From positions 1-64,000 of the forward strand of contig JAWUYA010000033.1 in the NCBI GenBank assembly GCA_034111045.1: a stretch of DNA of 64,000 nt. Direction: 5' to 3'. Of the stretch, positions 8,801-17,661 are shown one piece after another. Each line of letters opens with the position of its first letter. Position 1 is the stretch's first letter. This DNA is from JALJPB01 sp034111045. Its GTDB lineage: Bacteria > Pseudomonadota > Gammaproteobacteria > Enterobacterales > Alteromonadaceae. The position numbers were made by a program, and so were the translations under genes. The notes beneath the pieces are model-generated. The model made no database searches. It worked only from the letters and a program-made list of their open reading frames with translations, and was not told the origin of the DNA.

Positions 8801-10408
8801 GTGGCTAAAATAATCTCTAAAATCAATCCTCGCAGCCAAGATTTCATCGAAAATGCTGCTCATATGCAGACTCAAGTTGATGACTTAACAACCAAACTTG
8901 AAAAAATTAAACTCGGTGGTGGTGAAGGAAGTCGTCAACGCCATTTGGCTCGTGGCAAATTACTGCCACGCGATCGTGTTATTGCACTGTTAGACGCCGG
9001 CTCACCTTTTCTTGAGTTATCTCAGTTTGCCGCTTTTGAGGTATATAAAGACAGTGTTCCCTCAGCAGGTATTATTACTGGCATTGGCCGGGTTGGTGGC
9101 CAAGAATGTATTATTGTAGCTAACGATGCCACGGTAAAAGGCGGTACTTATTACCCTTTAACCGTAAAAAAACACCTTAGAGCACAAAATATCGCTCAAG
9201 AAAACAACTTACCTTGCATATATTTGGTGGACTCAGGGGGGGCTAACTTGCCTAACCAAGATGATGTTTTCCCTGATAAAGAACACTTTGGTCGTATTTT
9301 CTTTAATCAAGCTAATATGTCAGCGAAGAACATTCCACAAATTGCAGTAGTTATGGGCTCATGTACCGCTGGTGGTGCTTATGTACCGGCTATGGCTGAT
9401 GAGTCTATTATTGTCAAAGAGCAAGGAACTATTTTTCTTGCGGGGCCTCCACTGGTCAAAGCGGCAACAGGTGAGGTTGTTAGTGCTGAAGATTTAGGGG
9501 GTGCCGATGTACATTGCCGCACTTCAGGTGTAACCGACTATTACGCACAAAATGATCATCACGCTTTAGCGCTAGCGCGCAGTGCCGTTAAAAATTTAAA
9601 CCGCATAAAACCAGTGCAACTCAACATTGAAAAAATTACCGAGCCCGCTTATAACGCTAATGAGATTTACGGTATTGTCCCTAAAGACCCACGTCAGCCT
9701 TATGATGTTAGAGAAGTTATTGCACGTATTATTGATGGCAGTGAATTTGCTGAATTCAAAGCGCTTTATGGTACAACCTTAGTGTGTGGCTTTGCACGGA
9801 TATTCGGCTACCCTGTAGGTATCATCGCCAATAATGGGGTTTTATTTGGTGAGTCCGCGCAAAAAGGCGCTCATTTTATTGAACTTTGTGCTCAACGTAA
9901 AATTCCATTGGTATTTTTACAAAACATAACAGGTTTTATGGTGGGTCAACAATACGAGTCAGGCGGAATAGCAAAACATGGTGCGAAAATGGTGACTGCA
10001 GTAGCAACGGCGCAAGTGCCTAAGTTTACCGTACTGATAGGCGGAAGTTTTGGCGCAGGAAACTACGGTATGTGTGGCCGGGCTTATGATCCTCGTTTCT
10101 TATTTATGTGGCCTAATGCCCGAATTTCAGTTATGGGGGGTGAACAAGCGGCTGGGGTAATGGCACAAGTGACTCGCGATAAAAAAGAGCGTAACGGTGA
10201 AACTTGGTCTGCGGCTGATGAAAACATATTTAAACAACCCATCATCGCTAGTTATGAGCACCAAGGACATCCTTATTATGCTTCAGCACGACTATGGGAC
10301 GACGGTATTATTGATCCCCGTGAAACTCGTCAAGTCTTAGGTTTAGCAATATCAGCCTCATTAAATAAAACCATTGCAGACACTAAGTTCGGCATCTTTA
10401 GAATGTAG
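8801..10408 (+). CDS. liuB: Methylcrotonyl-CoA carboxylase, carboxyltransferase (beta) subunit
   Basis: A 535-residue acyl-CoA carboxylase carboxyltransferase of the length usual for MCC-beta. Seen: GGGEGSRQRHLARGKLLPRDR at the N-terminus, the glycine-rich CTAGGAYVPAMADE, and GGSFGAGNYGMCGRAYDPRF in the C-terminal domain. It transfers CO2 from biotin on LiuD to 3-methylcrotonyl-CoA, giving 3-methylglutaconyl-CoA. Start is GTG with a weak GGG-containing ribosome binding site. It lies 94 bp after liuA and 9 bp before liuC. Confidence 0.96.
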   Translation: MAKIISKINPRSQDFIENAAHMQTQVDDLTTKLEKIKLGGGEGSRQRHLARGKLLPRDRVIALLDAGSPFLELSQFAAFEVYKDSVPSAGIITGIGRVGGQECIIVANDATVKGGTYYPLTVKKHLRAQNIAQENNLPCIYLVDSGGANLPNQDDVFPDKEHFGRIFFNQANMSAKNIPQIAVVMGSCTAGGAYVPAMADESIIVKEQGTIFLAGPPLVKAATGEVVSAEDLGGADVHCRTSGVTDYYAQNDHHALALARSAVKNLNRIKPVQLNIEKITEPAYNANEIYGIVPKDPRQPYDVREVIARIIDGSEFAEFKALYGTTLVCGFARIFGYPVGIIANNGVLFGESAQKGAHFIELCAQRKIPLVFLQNITGFMVGQQYESGGIAKHGAKMVTAVATAQVPKFTVLIGGSFGAGNYGMCGRAYDPRFLFMWPNARISVMGGEQAAGVMAQVTRDKKERNGETWSAADENIFKQPIIASYEHQGHPYYASARLWDDGIIDPRETRQVLGLAISASLNKTIADTKFGIFRM

Positions 10409-10417
10409 GTACCCCCC

Positions 10418-11239
10418 ATGAATGAAAATATAAATACCCCGCGTGTTTTATTTAATGTCGATCAGCAAGGTGTTGCTACCGTAACGTTAAATAATCCGGA
10501 TAAACATAATGCTTTTGATGACATGATCATTAGCCAATTAACTGATATTTTTCAATCGATTGCCGAGCGCAATGACATAAAAGTTATGGTACTTGACTCT
10601 ACCGGAAAAAACTTTTCAGCAGGCGCAGATCTCGCTTGGATGCAACGCATGGCAAGTTATTCTTATGAGGATAATTTAAAAGATGCCACCGCATTAGCTC
10701 AGATGCTTAAAGCCTTAAATTATTTACCTCAGCCAAGCATAGCTAAGATTCAAGGCGCCGCCTTCGGTGGTGCGGTAGGTTTAGCATGTTGTTGTGATAT
10801 TGTTATTGCGGCAAGTAAAGCCAGTTTTTGTTTAAGTGAAGTAAAGCTAGGGTTGATTCCTGCAACAATAGGTCCGTATGTGGTTAACGCCATAGGATTA
10901 AAAGCAGCTAGGCGTTACTTTATAACCGCTGAGCGATTTTTTGCCAACAAGGCTCAACAAATAGGTCTGGTCGATGAAGTTGTTGAACTTGAGTCCTTGA
11001 CAGCCGAAGTTGATAAAATGATCGCCACCCTGCTCTCAAATGGCCCTCATGCAATTCAAGCAGCAAAAAAACTGGCTTTAGATGTCGCTTTTAAAGAGTG
11101 CAATGAAACATTGATCCAAGAGACTAGCCAACGAATTGCCCAGGTAAGAGTTTCGTCAGAAGGTCAAGAAGGGTTAACTGCTTTCTTTGAAAAACGAACT
11201 CCTGCTTGGCATTTAACCAAGGATAACTCAAATGACTAA
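10418..11239 (+). CDS. liuC: 3-methylglutaconyl-CoA hydratase (crotonase family)
   Basis: A 273-residue crotonase-fold enzyme. Seen: oxyanion-hole segments FSAGADLAWMQRM and GAAFGGAVGLACCCDIV, then SEVKLGLIPATIGPYV. The LAWM..M and LIPATI variants are typical of the LiuC/AtuE group. It hydrates 3-methylglutaconyl-CoA to HMG-CoA. It lies between liuB and liuD and overlaps the liuD start by eight bases. Because the valine-pathway hydratase at 3397-4173 is dead, this is one crotonase that might have to cover both pathways; that is speculation. Confidence 0.94.
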   Translation: MNENINTPRVLFNVDQQGVATVTLNNPDKHNAFDDMIISQLTDIFQSIAERNDIKVMVLDSTGKNFSAGADLAWMQRMASYSYEDNLKDATALAQMLKALNYLPQPSIAKIQGAAFGGAVGLACCCDIVIAASKASFCLSEVKLGLIPATIGPYVVNAIGLKAARRYFITAERFFANKAQQIGLVDEVVELESLTAEVDKMIATLLSNGPHAIQAAKKLALDVAFKECNETLIQETSQRIAQVRVSSEGQEGLTAFFEKRTPAWHLTKDNSND

Positions 11240-13307
11240 TACAAAACCGGCTAAAGTTATGAGTAAAATGTTCACTAAAATTTTAATTGCCAACCGTGGT
11301 GAAATTGCTTGCCGGGTGATTAAAACAGCCCAAAAAATGGGTATTTTAACCGTTGCGGTTTATTCAGATGCCGATGCTGATTCTTTGCATGTGCATATGG
11401 CTGATGAAGCGGTTTATCTTGGCCCATCACCTTCTCGTGAGAGTTACTTATTGGTTGATAAAGTGATTGCTGCAGCGAAAATGACCGGCGCTCAAGCAAT
11501 TCACCCAGGTTATGGTTTTTTATCTGAGAATGCTGATTTTTGTCGACAATGCAGTCAAGAAAAAATCACTTTTATCGGCCCTCCTGTTGGCGCAATCGAA
11601 GCTATGGGTTCAAAATCAGCCGCTAAAAATATTATGGAAAAAGCGAATGTGCCATTAGTGCCTGGCTATCATGGTGATGATCAATCAGAAAGTATTCTTA
11701 AAAAATCAGCGGATGAGATGGGCTATCCGGTATTACTAAAAGCAACGGCTGGCGGTGGCGGTAAGGGCATGCGTCAAGTCTGGAACGAGTCTGAATTTTC
11801 GCAAGGGTTAGCTGCAGCAAAACGGGAAGCAAAATCATCTTTTGGTGATGATCGCATGTTGGTTGAAAAATACTTAACCCAACCTCGTCATGTTGAAATT
11901 CAAGTTTTTTGTGATAATTATCAACAAGCGGTTTATTTATTTGAGCGTGACTGCTCAGTTCAGCGTCGTCATCAAAAAGTGATTGAAGAAGCTCCCGCTT
12001 TTAGTATGAGTGAAGAGTTACGTACTCAAATGGGTGAGTCTGCGATTAAGTCGGCTCAAGCTATTGGTTACCAAGGTGCTGGGACCGTAGAATTTTTATT
12101 AGATGTTGATGGCTCTTTCTATTTCATGGAAATGAACACTCGATTGCAAGTTGAGCATCCGGTAACGGAAATGATCACCGGGCAAGATTTAGTTGAGTGG
12201 CAATTAAGAGTAGCCGCTGGTGAAAACTTACCTAAAACTCAAGCAGAATTAGTGCTCAATGGCCATGCGTTTGAAGCACGAATTTATGCTGAAGACCCAA
12301 ATAATGATTTTTTACCTGCAACAGGAAAATTAGCGTTTTTACAAACACCAATAGAAAGTGAACATGTACGTATAGACACAGGTGTTCGTCAAGGTGATGA
12401 TGTTAGTGTTTTTTATGATCCGATGATCGCAAAGTTAATTGTATGGGATGAAAATCGTGACAAAGCACTACAACGACTAGCTAAAGCATTGAGTGAGTAC
12501 CGTATCTATGGTGTTACCACTAACATTGAATTTTTATATAATTTAGCAACCTGTCAGCCATTTATTGAAGCCGATATTGATACCGGATTTATTGAAAAAA
12601 ATACCGACCTTATCTTTCATACAAACAGTCAAACTTTAGAAAATGAACTGCCAATGGCAGCACTTTATTTGGTCCTTTCTCAGGCTAGAAATGCTCAACA
12701 TTTAGCGGCTAAAACTAATGACCCTTACTCTCCTTGGAACAATACTAACGCTTGGCGTTTAAATGAAGCGCATAATCATCAGTTAGTGCTGGCCCATAAT
12801 GATATTGAGTATGCGGTCGTTGTTGAACAAAAAAGACAAGGCAGTGCTAGTTATTTTTTAATTACCATAGATGGCCAAACACTTGATTGCCAAGGAAGGA
12901 TTGAAGATGAAGTTTTAAAAGTGAGCATTAATGGCTATAGAAGCCAAGCAACTATTGCTCACTTCGACAATAAAATAAGCTTATATTGTAATAGAAATGG
13001 ACAAAATGGTGTGTTTAATTTCACCCATGTACTTCCTGATTGTGGCGATAATTCAGCTGATGATAATCATGCTGGCTTAGTTGCTCCGATGAACGGCACT
13101 ATGGTGAGTGTGCTTGTTAACGCTGGTGACACAGTTAAAAAAGATCAACCACTGGTCATTATGGAAGCGATGAAAATGGAACACACAATACGTGCACCAG
13201 AAGACGGCACCATTGAAGCCATCTTTTTTACTGAAGATGAAATGGTTGATGGCGGCGCAGCCTTGCTGTCTTTTATTGCACAAGGAGGAGACCATGACAA
13301 CATCTAA
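11232..13307 (+). CDS. liuD: Methylcrotonyl-CoA carboxylase, biotin carboxylase/BCCP (alpha) subunit
   Basis: 691 residues. The biotin carboxylase module begins at FTKILIANRGEIACRVI (about 14-30), with the ATP-grasp loop KATAGGGGKGMRQV and the carboxylase motif FMEMNTRLQVEHPVTE. A C-terminal biotinyl domain follows, with the biotin-accepting Lys at 648 in EAMKMEH. It supplies carboxybiotin to LiuB. The start at 11232 follows AAGGAT; in-frame Met codons a dozen residues in (before FTKIL) are possible alternatives. It overlaps liuC at the start and liuE at the end, so the operon is tightly packed. Confidence 0.96.
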   Translation: MTNTKPAKVMSKMFTKILIANRGEIACRVIKTAQKMGILTVAVYSDADADSLHVHMADEAVYLGPSPSRESYLLVDKVIAAAKMTGAQAIHPGYGFLSENADFCRQCSQEKITFIGPPVGAIEAMGSKSAAKNIMEKANVPLVPGYHGDDQSESILKKSADEMGYPVLLKATAGGGGKGMRQVWNESEFSQGLAAAKREAKSSFGDDRMLVEKYLTQPRHVEIQVFCDNYQQAVYLFERDCSVQRRHQKVIEEAPAFSMSEELRTQMGESAIKSAQAIGYQGAGTVEFLLDVDGSFYFMEMNTRLQVEHPVTEMITGQDLVEWQLRVAAGENLPKTQAELVLNGHAFEARIYAEDPNNDFLPATGKLAFLQTPIESEHVRIDTGVRQGDDVSVFYDPMIAKLIVWDENRDKALQRLAKALSEYRIYGVTTNIEFLYNLATCQPFIEADIDTGFIEKNTDLIFHTNSQTLENELPMAALYLVLSQARNAQHLAAKTNDPYSPWNNTNAWRLNEAHNHQLVLAHNDIEYAVVVEQKRQGSASYFLITIDGQTLDCQGRIEDEVLKVSINGYRSQATIAHFDNKISLYCNRNGQNGVFNFTHVLPDCGDNSADDNHAGLVAPMNGTMVSVLVNAGDTVKKDQPLVIMEAMKMEHTIRAPEDGTIEAIFFTEDEMVDGGAALLSFIAQGGDHDNI

Positions 13308-14217
13308 GTTAAACAGTTTGATGCCAACGTCAGTTAAAATTGTTGAGGTAGGTCCTCGTGATGGTTTGCAAAATGAAAAAATACACGTTAGTGCTGAGGA
13401 TAAAATAACCCTGATAAACCTTCTAGCCCAAGCAGGTATTGGCTATATTGAAAGTGGAAGTTTTGTTTCGCCCAAATGGGTCCCTCAAATGGCAAATTCT
13501 GCAGCTGTATTTGAAGGTGTAATTCGTAATAAGGGGGTAACTTACGCGGCATTAACACCTAATATGCGAGGCTTTGAAGAAGCTATGGCCGTAAAAGCTA
13601 ATGAAGTGGCTATTTTTGGAGCCGCCTCAGAAGCCTTTAGCCACAAAAACATTAACTGCTCGATAGAAGAAAGCCTTACTCGTTTTGAACCAATAATGAC
13701 AGCAGCAAAAGCGGCAAAAATTCCTGTTAGAGGTTATGTCTCTTGCGTGGTTGGCTGTCCATATGATGGCTTTATTGAACCCGAAAAAGTAGCAGTGGTT
13801 GCTGAAAAATTATTTAACATGGGTTGTTATGAAATCTCTCTGGGCGATACCACGGGTGTAGGTACACCAGCGAGTGTACAAAAGATGTTACATGCCGTTA
13901 GTGCCCGTGTACCAATGGCTAACCTAGCCGTACACTTCCATGATACCTACGCTCAGGCGTTAGTTAACATTTACACTGCTTTACAAATGGGTATTAAGGT
14001 AGTCGATACGGCTATTGCAGGATTAGGTGGTTGCCCTTATGCTAAAGGGGCATCAGGGAATGTTGCGACTGAAGATGTAATATATATGCTTAATGGTTTA
14101 GGCATAAAAACAGGAATAGATTTCGATAAACTGCTTAAAGCCGGTTGGTTTATCAGTGACAAATTAGTAAAAACGCCTATTTCAAAAGTATCCAATGCTT
14201 ATCGCGCGCAACGCTAA
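13294..14217 (+). CDS. liuE: Hydroxymethylglutaryl-CoA lyase
   Basis: 307 residues from the ATG at 13294, preceded by AAGGAGGAG and overlapping liuD by 14 bases. Seen: EVGPRDGLQNEK at the N-terminus (metal and substrate binding) and the family signature GLGGCPYAKGASGNVATED with the catalytic Cys. It cleaves HMG-CoA to acetoacetate and acetyl-CoA, the last step of leucine degradation. The CoA-transferase genes that activate acetoacetate begin 38 bp downstream. Confidence 0.96.
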   Translation: MTTSKLNSLMPTSVKIVEVGPRDGLQNEKIHVSAEDKITLINLLAQAGIGYIESGSFVSPKWVPQMANSAAVFEGVIRNKGVTYAALTPNMRGFEEAMAVKANEVAIFGAASEAFSHKNINCSIEESLTRFEPIMTAAKAAKIPVRGYVSCVVGCPYDGFIEPEKVAVVAEKLFNMGCYEISLGDTTGVGTPASVQKMLHAVSARVPMANLAVHFHDTYAQALVNIYTALQMGIKVVDTAIAGLGGCPYAKGASGNVATEDVIYMLNGLGIKTGIDFDKLLKAGWFISDKLVKTPISKVSNAYRAQR

Positions 14218-14255
14218 TTTTTTAAATTAATAACTAACAAATAAAGGAGTTTACA

Positions 14256-14957
14256 ATGGCAGGTTTTGACAAGGTCGTGTCCAGCTATGAAGAAGCCATG
14301 GCAGGTTTAACCGATAATATGTCGATTATTGCTGGCGGTTTTGGTCTTTGTGGTATCCCTGAAAATTTAATTAATGAAATCAAACGTAAAGGGACTAAAG
14401 GCCTAACCATAGTATCGAATAATTGTGGTGTCGATGATTTTGGATTGGGTATATTATTACAAGATCGCCAAATTAAAAAAATAATTGCTTCTTATGTTGG
14501 TGAAAATGCTGAATTTGAACGCCAAATGATGGCGGCTGAATTAGAAGTTGAACTGACTCCTCAAGGTACACTCGCAGAAAAAATGCGTGCTGGCGGTGCA
14601 GGTATCCCTGCATTCTATACGGCAACAGGCTACGGAACACCTGTAGCGAAAGGCAAAGAAGAACGAGAATTTAATGGCCGTCACTATATATTAGAACCGG
14701 CAATTACTGGCGACTTTGCCATAGTCAAAGCCTGGAAAGCAGATCGATACGGTAATCTAGTGTTTAGAAAAACCGCTCGAAATTTTAACCCTTTGGCTGC
14801 AACTGCAGGGAAAATTACTGTAGTGGAAGTTGAAGAGATTGTTGAGCCTGGAGAGTTAGACCCTGATCACATTCACACCCCTGGAATTTATGTAAACCGC
14901 CTTATTTTAGGCACATTTGAAAAACGTATCGAACAACGCACTGTTCGCAAAGTTTAG
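14256..14957 (+). CDS. scoA: 3-oxoacid CoA-transferase, subunit A
   Basis: A 233-residue CoA-transferase alpha subunit. Seen: the GGFGLCGIPENLI glycine-rich signature near residue 29 and ITGDFAIVKAWKADRYGNLVF. With subunit B it transfers CoA, most likely from succinyl-CoA to acetoacetate, generating acetoacetyl-CoA for the thiolase encoded across the control region. A GGAG site lies seven bases before the ATG. It is separated by 8 bp from subunit B. An acetate-dependent (AtoDA-type) donor preference cannot be excluded. Confidence 0.93.
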   Translation: MAGFDKVVSSYEEAMAGLTDNMSIIAGGFGLCGIPENLINEIKRKGTKGLTIVSNNCGVDDFGLGILLQDRQIKKIIASYVGENAEFERQMMAAELEVELTPQGTLAEKMRAGGAGIPAFYTATGYGTPVAKGKEEREFNGRHYILEPAITGDFAIVKAWKADRYGNLVFRKTARNFNPLAATAGKITVVEVEEIVEPGELDPDHIHTPGIYVNRLILGTFEKRIEQRTVRKV

Positions 14958-14965
14958 GAGGCATA

Positions 14966-15622
14966 ATGGCTTTAACACGTGAACAAATTGCACAACGCGT
15001 TGCTCAAGAACTCCAAGATGGCTTTTACGTCAACTTAGGCATTGGTATTCCGACATTAGTAGCCAATTACGTCCCTGATGATATCGAGGTGATGCTTCAA
15101 TCTGAAAATGGTTTATTAGGCATGGGACAATTCCCAACAGAAGCAGAAATTGACGCTGATTTGATTAATGCGGGTAAACAAACGGTAACGATGGCAACGG
15201 GGGCATCAATATTTGATTCAGCCGAGTCTTTTGCCATGATTCGAGGTGGCCATGTTGATTTAACCGTACTAGGAGCCTTCGAAGTAGACACCAAGGGTAA
15301 TATTGCGTCATATATGATTCCAGGCAAGCTAATAAAAGGAATGGGTGGTGCAATGGACCTAGTTGCTGGTGCTAATAATATTATCGTGACCATGACTCAT
15401 GCATCAAAACATGGCGTATCAAAACTACTTGACCAATGTTCCTTACCATTAACAGGTAAAGGTTGTATTAAGCGGGTATTAACCGATTTAGCCTTTATTG
15501 AAATCAAAGAAGGTAAGTTTCATTTGCTTGAACGAGCCCCCGGTGTTTCGGTTGAAGCCATTATAAAGCTAACTGAAGGTGAACTTGTCATACCAAAAAA
15601 TGTACCTGAAATGCTTGTCTAG
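14966..15622 (+). CDS. scoB: 3-oxoacid CoA-transferase, subunit B
   Basis: 218 residues. Seen: NLGIGIPTLVANYV and the SENGLLGMG motif, with the predicted catalytic Glu at position 47, followed by GGHVDLTVLGAFEVD. This subunit carries the Glu that forms the enzyme-CoA thioester. A ribosome binding site AGGAGG lies just upstream of the ATG. It ends the liu-sco gene run; no clear T-tract terminator follows. Confidence 0.93.
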   Translation: MALTREQIAQRVAQELQDGFYVNLGIGIPTLVANYVPDDIEVMLQSENGLLGMGQFPTEAEIDADLINAGKQTVTMATGASIFDSAESFAMIRGGHVDLTVLGAFEVDTKGNIASYMIPGKLIKGMGGAMDLVAGANNIIVTMTHASKHGVSKLLDQCSLPLTGKGCIKRVLTDLAFIEIKEGKFHLLERAPGVSVEAIIKLTEGELVIPKNVPEMLV

Positions 15623-15950
15623 TTTAGAGTAAATCAATGTTCAGTTAATAAAAGGAATTGCCGGCCAGTACTGTATACTATAAAAGTTAAATATTGAGAA
15701 TATTAGTAATTCTATAATAAAGAGAGCATACATAATAAAACTAGATTACTACTATTAAAGTGACGATCCAACTTTATTTTGCGACACAGGAAGTGGTAAA
15801 GAAAAGCTAATACATGTGAAGACATGTTTCGAAAAACCACAGATCTAAGAACATTCCATTAATTTTAAGATCTATGACAGCGGAGTTAACTCTATAACGA
15901 CACCCGGTGGTTTTGTTTTTACTAACTAACTAATTGATAAGGTTAATAAA
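15623..15950. other. Intergenic region without recognised gene
   Basis: An AT-rich gap after scoB. Short symmetric elements are visible (AGAAT...ATTCT near 15695-15712, ACATGT repeated near 15813-15826), but no convincing terminator, promoter or open frame. It presumably carries the promoter of the DUF3718 gene. Confidence 0.4.
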
Positions 15951-16310
15951 ATGAAAAGTAAATTACTGGTTTTTACCCTCGCTGCTTTATTATTAACATC
16001 TGTTATATCATTGCCGCAAGCATCAGCTACTAACATAGCCCGAAGTATATGTGAATATGTCGCTGCCGATGACAAAAGACGCATGCGTTCATTTTTAAGG
16101 ACCAATCGATTAAAAATTCGTAACATTTTCTCAGATATAAAATGTAACGGTTCAAACTTGTTAGTGTTTGCAGCCAAGCAAGGCTCTATTGAAACGGGTA
16201 CTTTAATGATATCTAAATTACCAAAGGGGGTAGTTGAAGAGAACCTAGCTCTTATTCAAAGTGGACCGCAACCATTAATAGATAAGGCTAACGAACGAGT
16301 TGGCGGCTGA
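15951..16310 (+). CDS. Secreted DUF3718-like protein of unknown function
   Basis: A 119-residue protein. A Sec signal peptide is evident (Lys-rich start, hydrophobic LLVFTLAALLLTSVISL, probable cleavage after ASA near residue 26). The mature part, NIARSICEYVAADDKRRMRSFL...FSDIKCNGSNLLVFAA, has two Cys that may form a disulfide and resembles the small DUF3718 family of Alteromonadales, as I recall it. Mature size is about 93 residues, probably periplasmic. It is monocistronic with its own terminator. Function unknown. Confidence 0.75.
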   Translation: MKSKLLVFTLAALLLTSVISLPQASATNIARSICEYVAADDKRRMRSFLRTNRLKIRNIFSDIKCNGSNLLVFAAKQGSIETGTLMISKLPKGVVEENLALIQSGPQPLIDKANERVGG

Positions 16311-16337
16311 AAATCATTTTCAATCAAGCGTCAATAC

Positions 16338-16370
16338 TTAGTATAATATTTTATTAGGTAATTATACTAA
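16338..16370. repeat. 10-bp inverted repeat
   Basis: TTAGTATAAT (16338-16347) and ATTATACTAA (16361-16370) are perfect complements with a 13-base loop, between the DUF3718 stop and its terminator. It may be part of the mRNA 3' end or an operator; no further support. Confidence 0.5.
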
Positions 16371-16378
16371 ATGATTTA

Positions 16379-16404
16379 AAACCCAGCTCTGCTGGTTTTT
16401 TTTT
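16379..16404 (+). terminator. Rho-independent terminator after the DUF3718 gene
   Basis: AACCCAGC-TCT-GCTGGTT forms a stem with one bulged C, followed by an uninterrupted run of T. Confidence 0.85.
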
Positions 16405-16502
16405 GCATGGAATTAATAAAATATCAGGTTAATTCGCTTAACCGCTAGTCAACATCATAAAAAATTCATACAATTAATGCTAAATTAGGAAAATTTTTCG
16501 GT

Positions 16503-17654
16503 ATGGCCATTAAGAAAACCTATAAAGGCAGCAAAAATGCATTAGTACTTACTGGTGGCGGTGCTCGTGCAGCCTATCAAGTAGGCATATTATCAGCCAT
16601 CACAAAATTTGTCCCGCGTAATCATGGTATTCCATTTCCCATCATTTGTGGGACCTCTGCTGGTGCTATAAACGCTACAGCGCTTTCATGCTACGCCTCA
16701 TGTTTTCATCTTGGGGTTAAAAAATTAGAATGGATGTGGAAATCATTACATACTCACAATATTTATTATAGCGATCCGTTAAGGGTTTTTGGTCATATTA
16801 GTAGAGGCATATTAGGCAGCATACAAGCAGATTATGCCAACAAATCAGCTAGGAGTTTACTAAACACTGCGCCACTAAGAGATTTACTCAATCAGATGGT
16901 CAATTTTGATCGAATCGACAGTAATATATCTAATGGGTTTTTATCGGCTCTATCAATTACCGCGTCAAATTATTCTACAGGTGACTCAATTAGTTTCTTT
17001 CAGTCAGAGCAAGGTATAAAGCCTTGGTTCAGAGCTAAACGCCATGGTGAGCCTTGTCAAATTAACAGTGAACATTTAATGGCATCTGCAGCGATACCTT
17101 TGGTATTCCCTTCGATTAAAATTCGTCACCAACATTTCGGTGATGGCTCAGTGCATCAATTGTCTCCCTTAAGCCCCGCCATACATTTAGGCGCACAACG
17201 TATATTGGTCATCGGGGTTGAGCAACCTAATGAGCCCATTCACGCCAATGAAAATAACCCCCATCCACCAAGTACAGCAACCATTGCAGGGCATTTACTC
17301 GATAGTATTTTTTCTGATACGCTTAAAAGTGATATTGAACGGATGAATAGAATTAACAACACCTTATCGTTGATTCCTAATGAGAATAAAAAAAATATAC
17401 AGGGGCTTCACCATATTGATAGTCTGGTGCTTAACCCTAGCCACGACTTTAATGCTATGGCTTGCCAACATTATAGTGAATTACCTCTATCTATACGTTT
17501 ATTGTTAAGAAGTGTAGGTATGAGCAATGATTCAGAGTCAAGTATAGCTAGCTACTTATTATTTGAAAAAAATTACTGTAATAAGCTGATAAAATTAGGT
17601 TTTGAAGATGCTATGGCACAAGAAGTGCAAATAAGAGACTTCTTATCTTTATGA
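16503..17654 (+). CDS. Patatin-like phospholipase
   Basis: A 383-residue cytosolic-looking patatin family protein (no signal peptide). Seen: oxyanion-hole motif GGGARAAYQVG near residues 19-29, nucleophile elbow GTSAG with Ser52, and the catalytic Asp214 in FGDGS. The Ser-Asp dyad is intact. Expected activity is lipid acyl hydrolase; the substrate is unknown. The C-terminal 130 residues extend beyond the patatin core. The gene stands alone and converges on the CPA2 antiporter gene with only seven bases between stop codons. Confidence 0.9.
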   Translation: MAIKKTYKGSKNALVLTGGGARAAYQVGILSAITKFVPRNHGIPFPIICGTSAGAINATALSCYASCFHLGVKKLEWMWKSLHTHNIYYSDPLRVFGHISRGILGSIQADYANKSARSLLNTAPLRDLLNQMVNFDRIDSNISNGFLSALSITASNYSTGDSISFFQSEQGIKPWFRAKRHGEPCQINSEHLMASAAIPLVFPSIKIRHQHFGDGSVHQLSPLSPAIHLGAQRILVIGVEQPNEPIHANENNPHPPSTATIAGHLLDSIFSDTLKSDIERMNRINNTLSLIPNENKKNIQGLHHIDSLVLNPSHDFNAMACQHYSELPLSIRLLLRSVGMSNDSESSIASYLLFEKNYCNKLIKLGFEDAMAQEVQIRDFLSL

Positions 17655-17661
17655 TGAACCG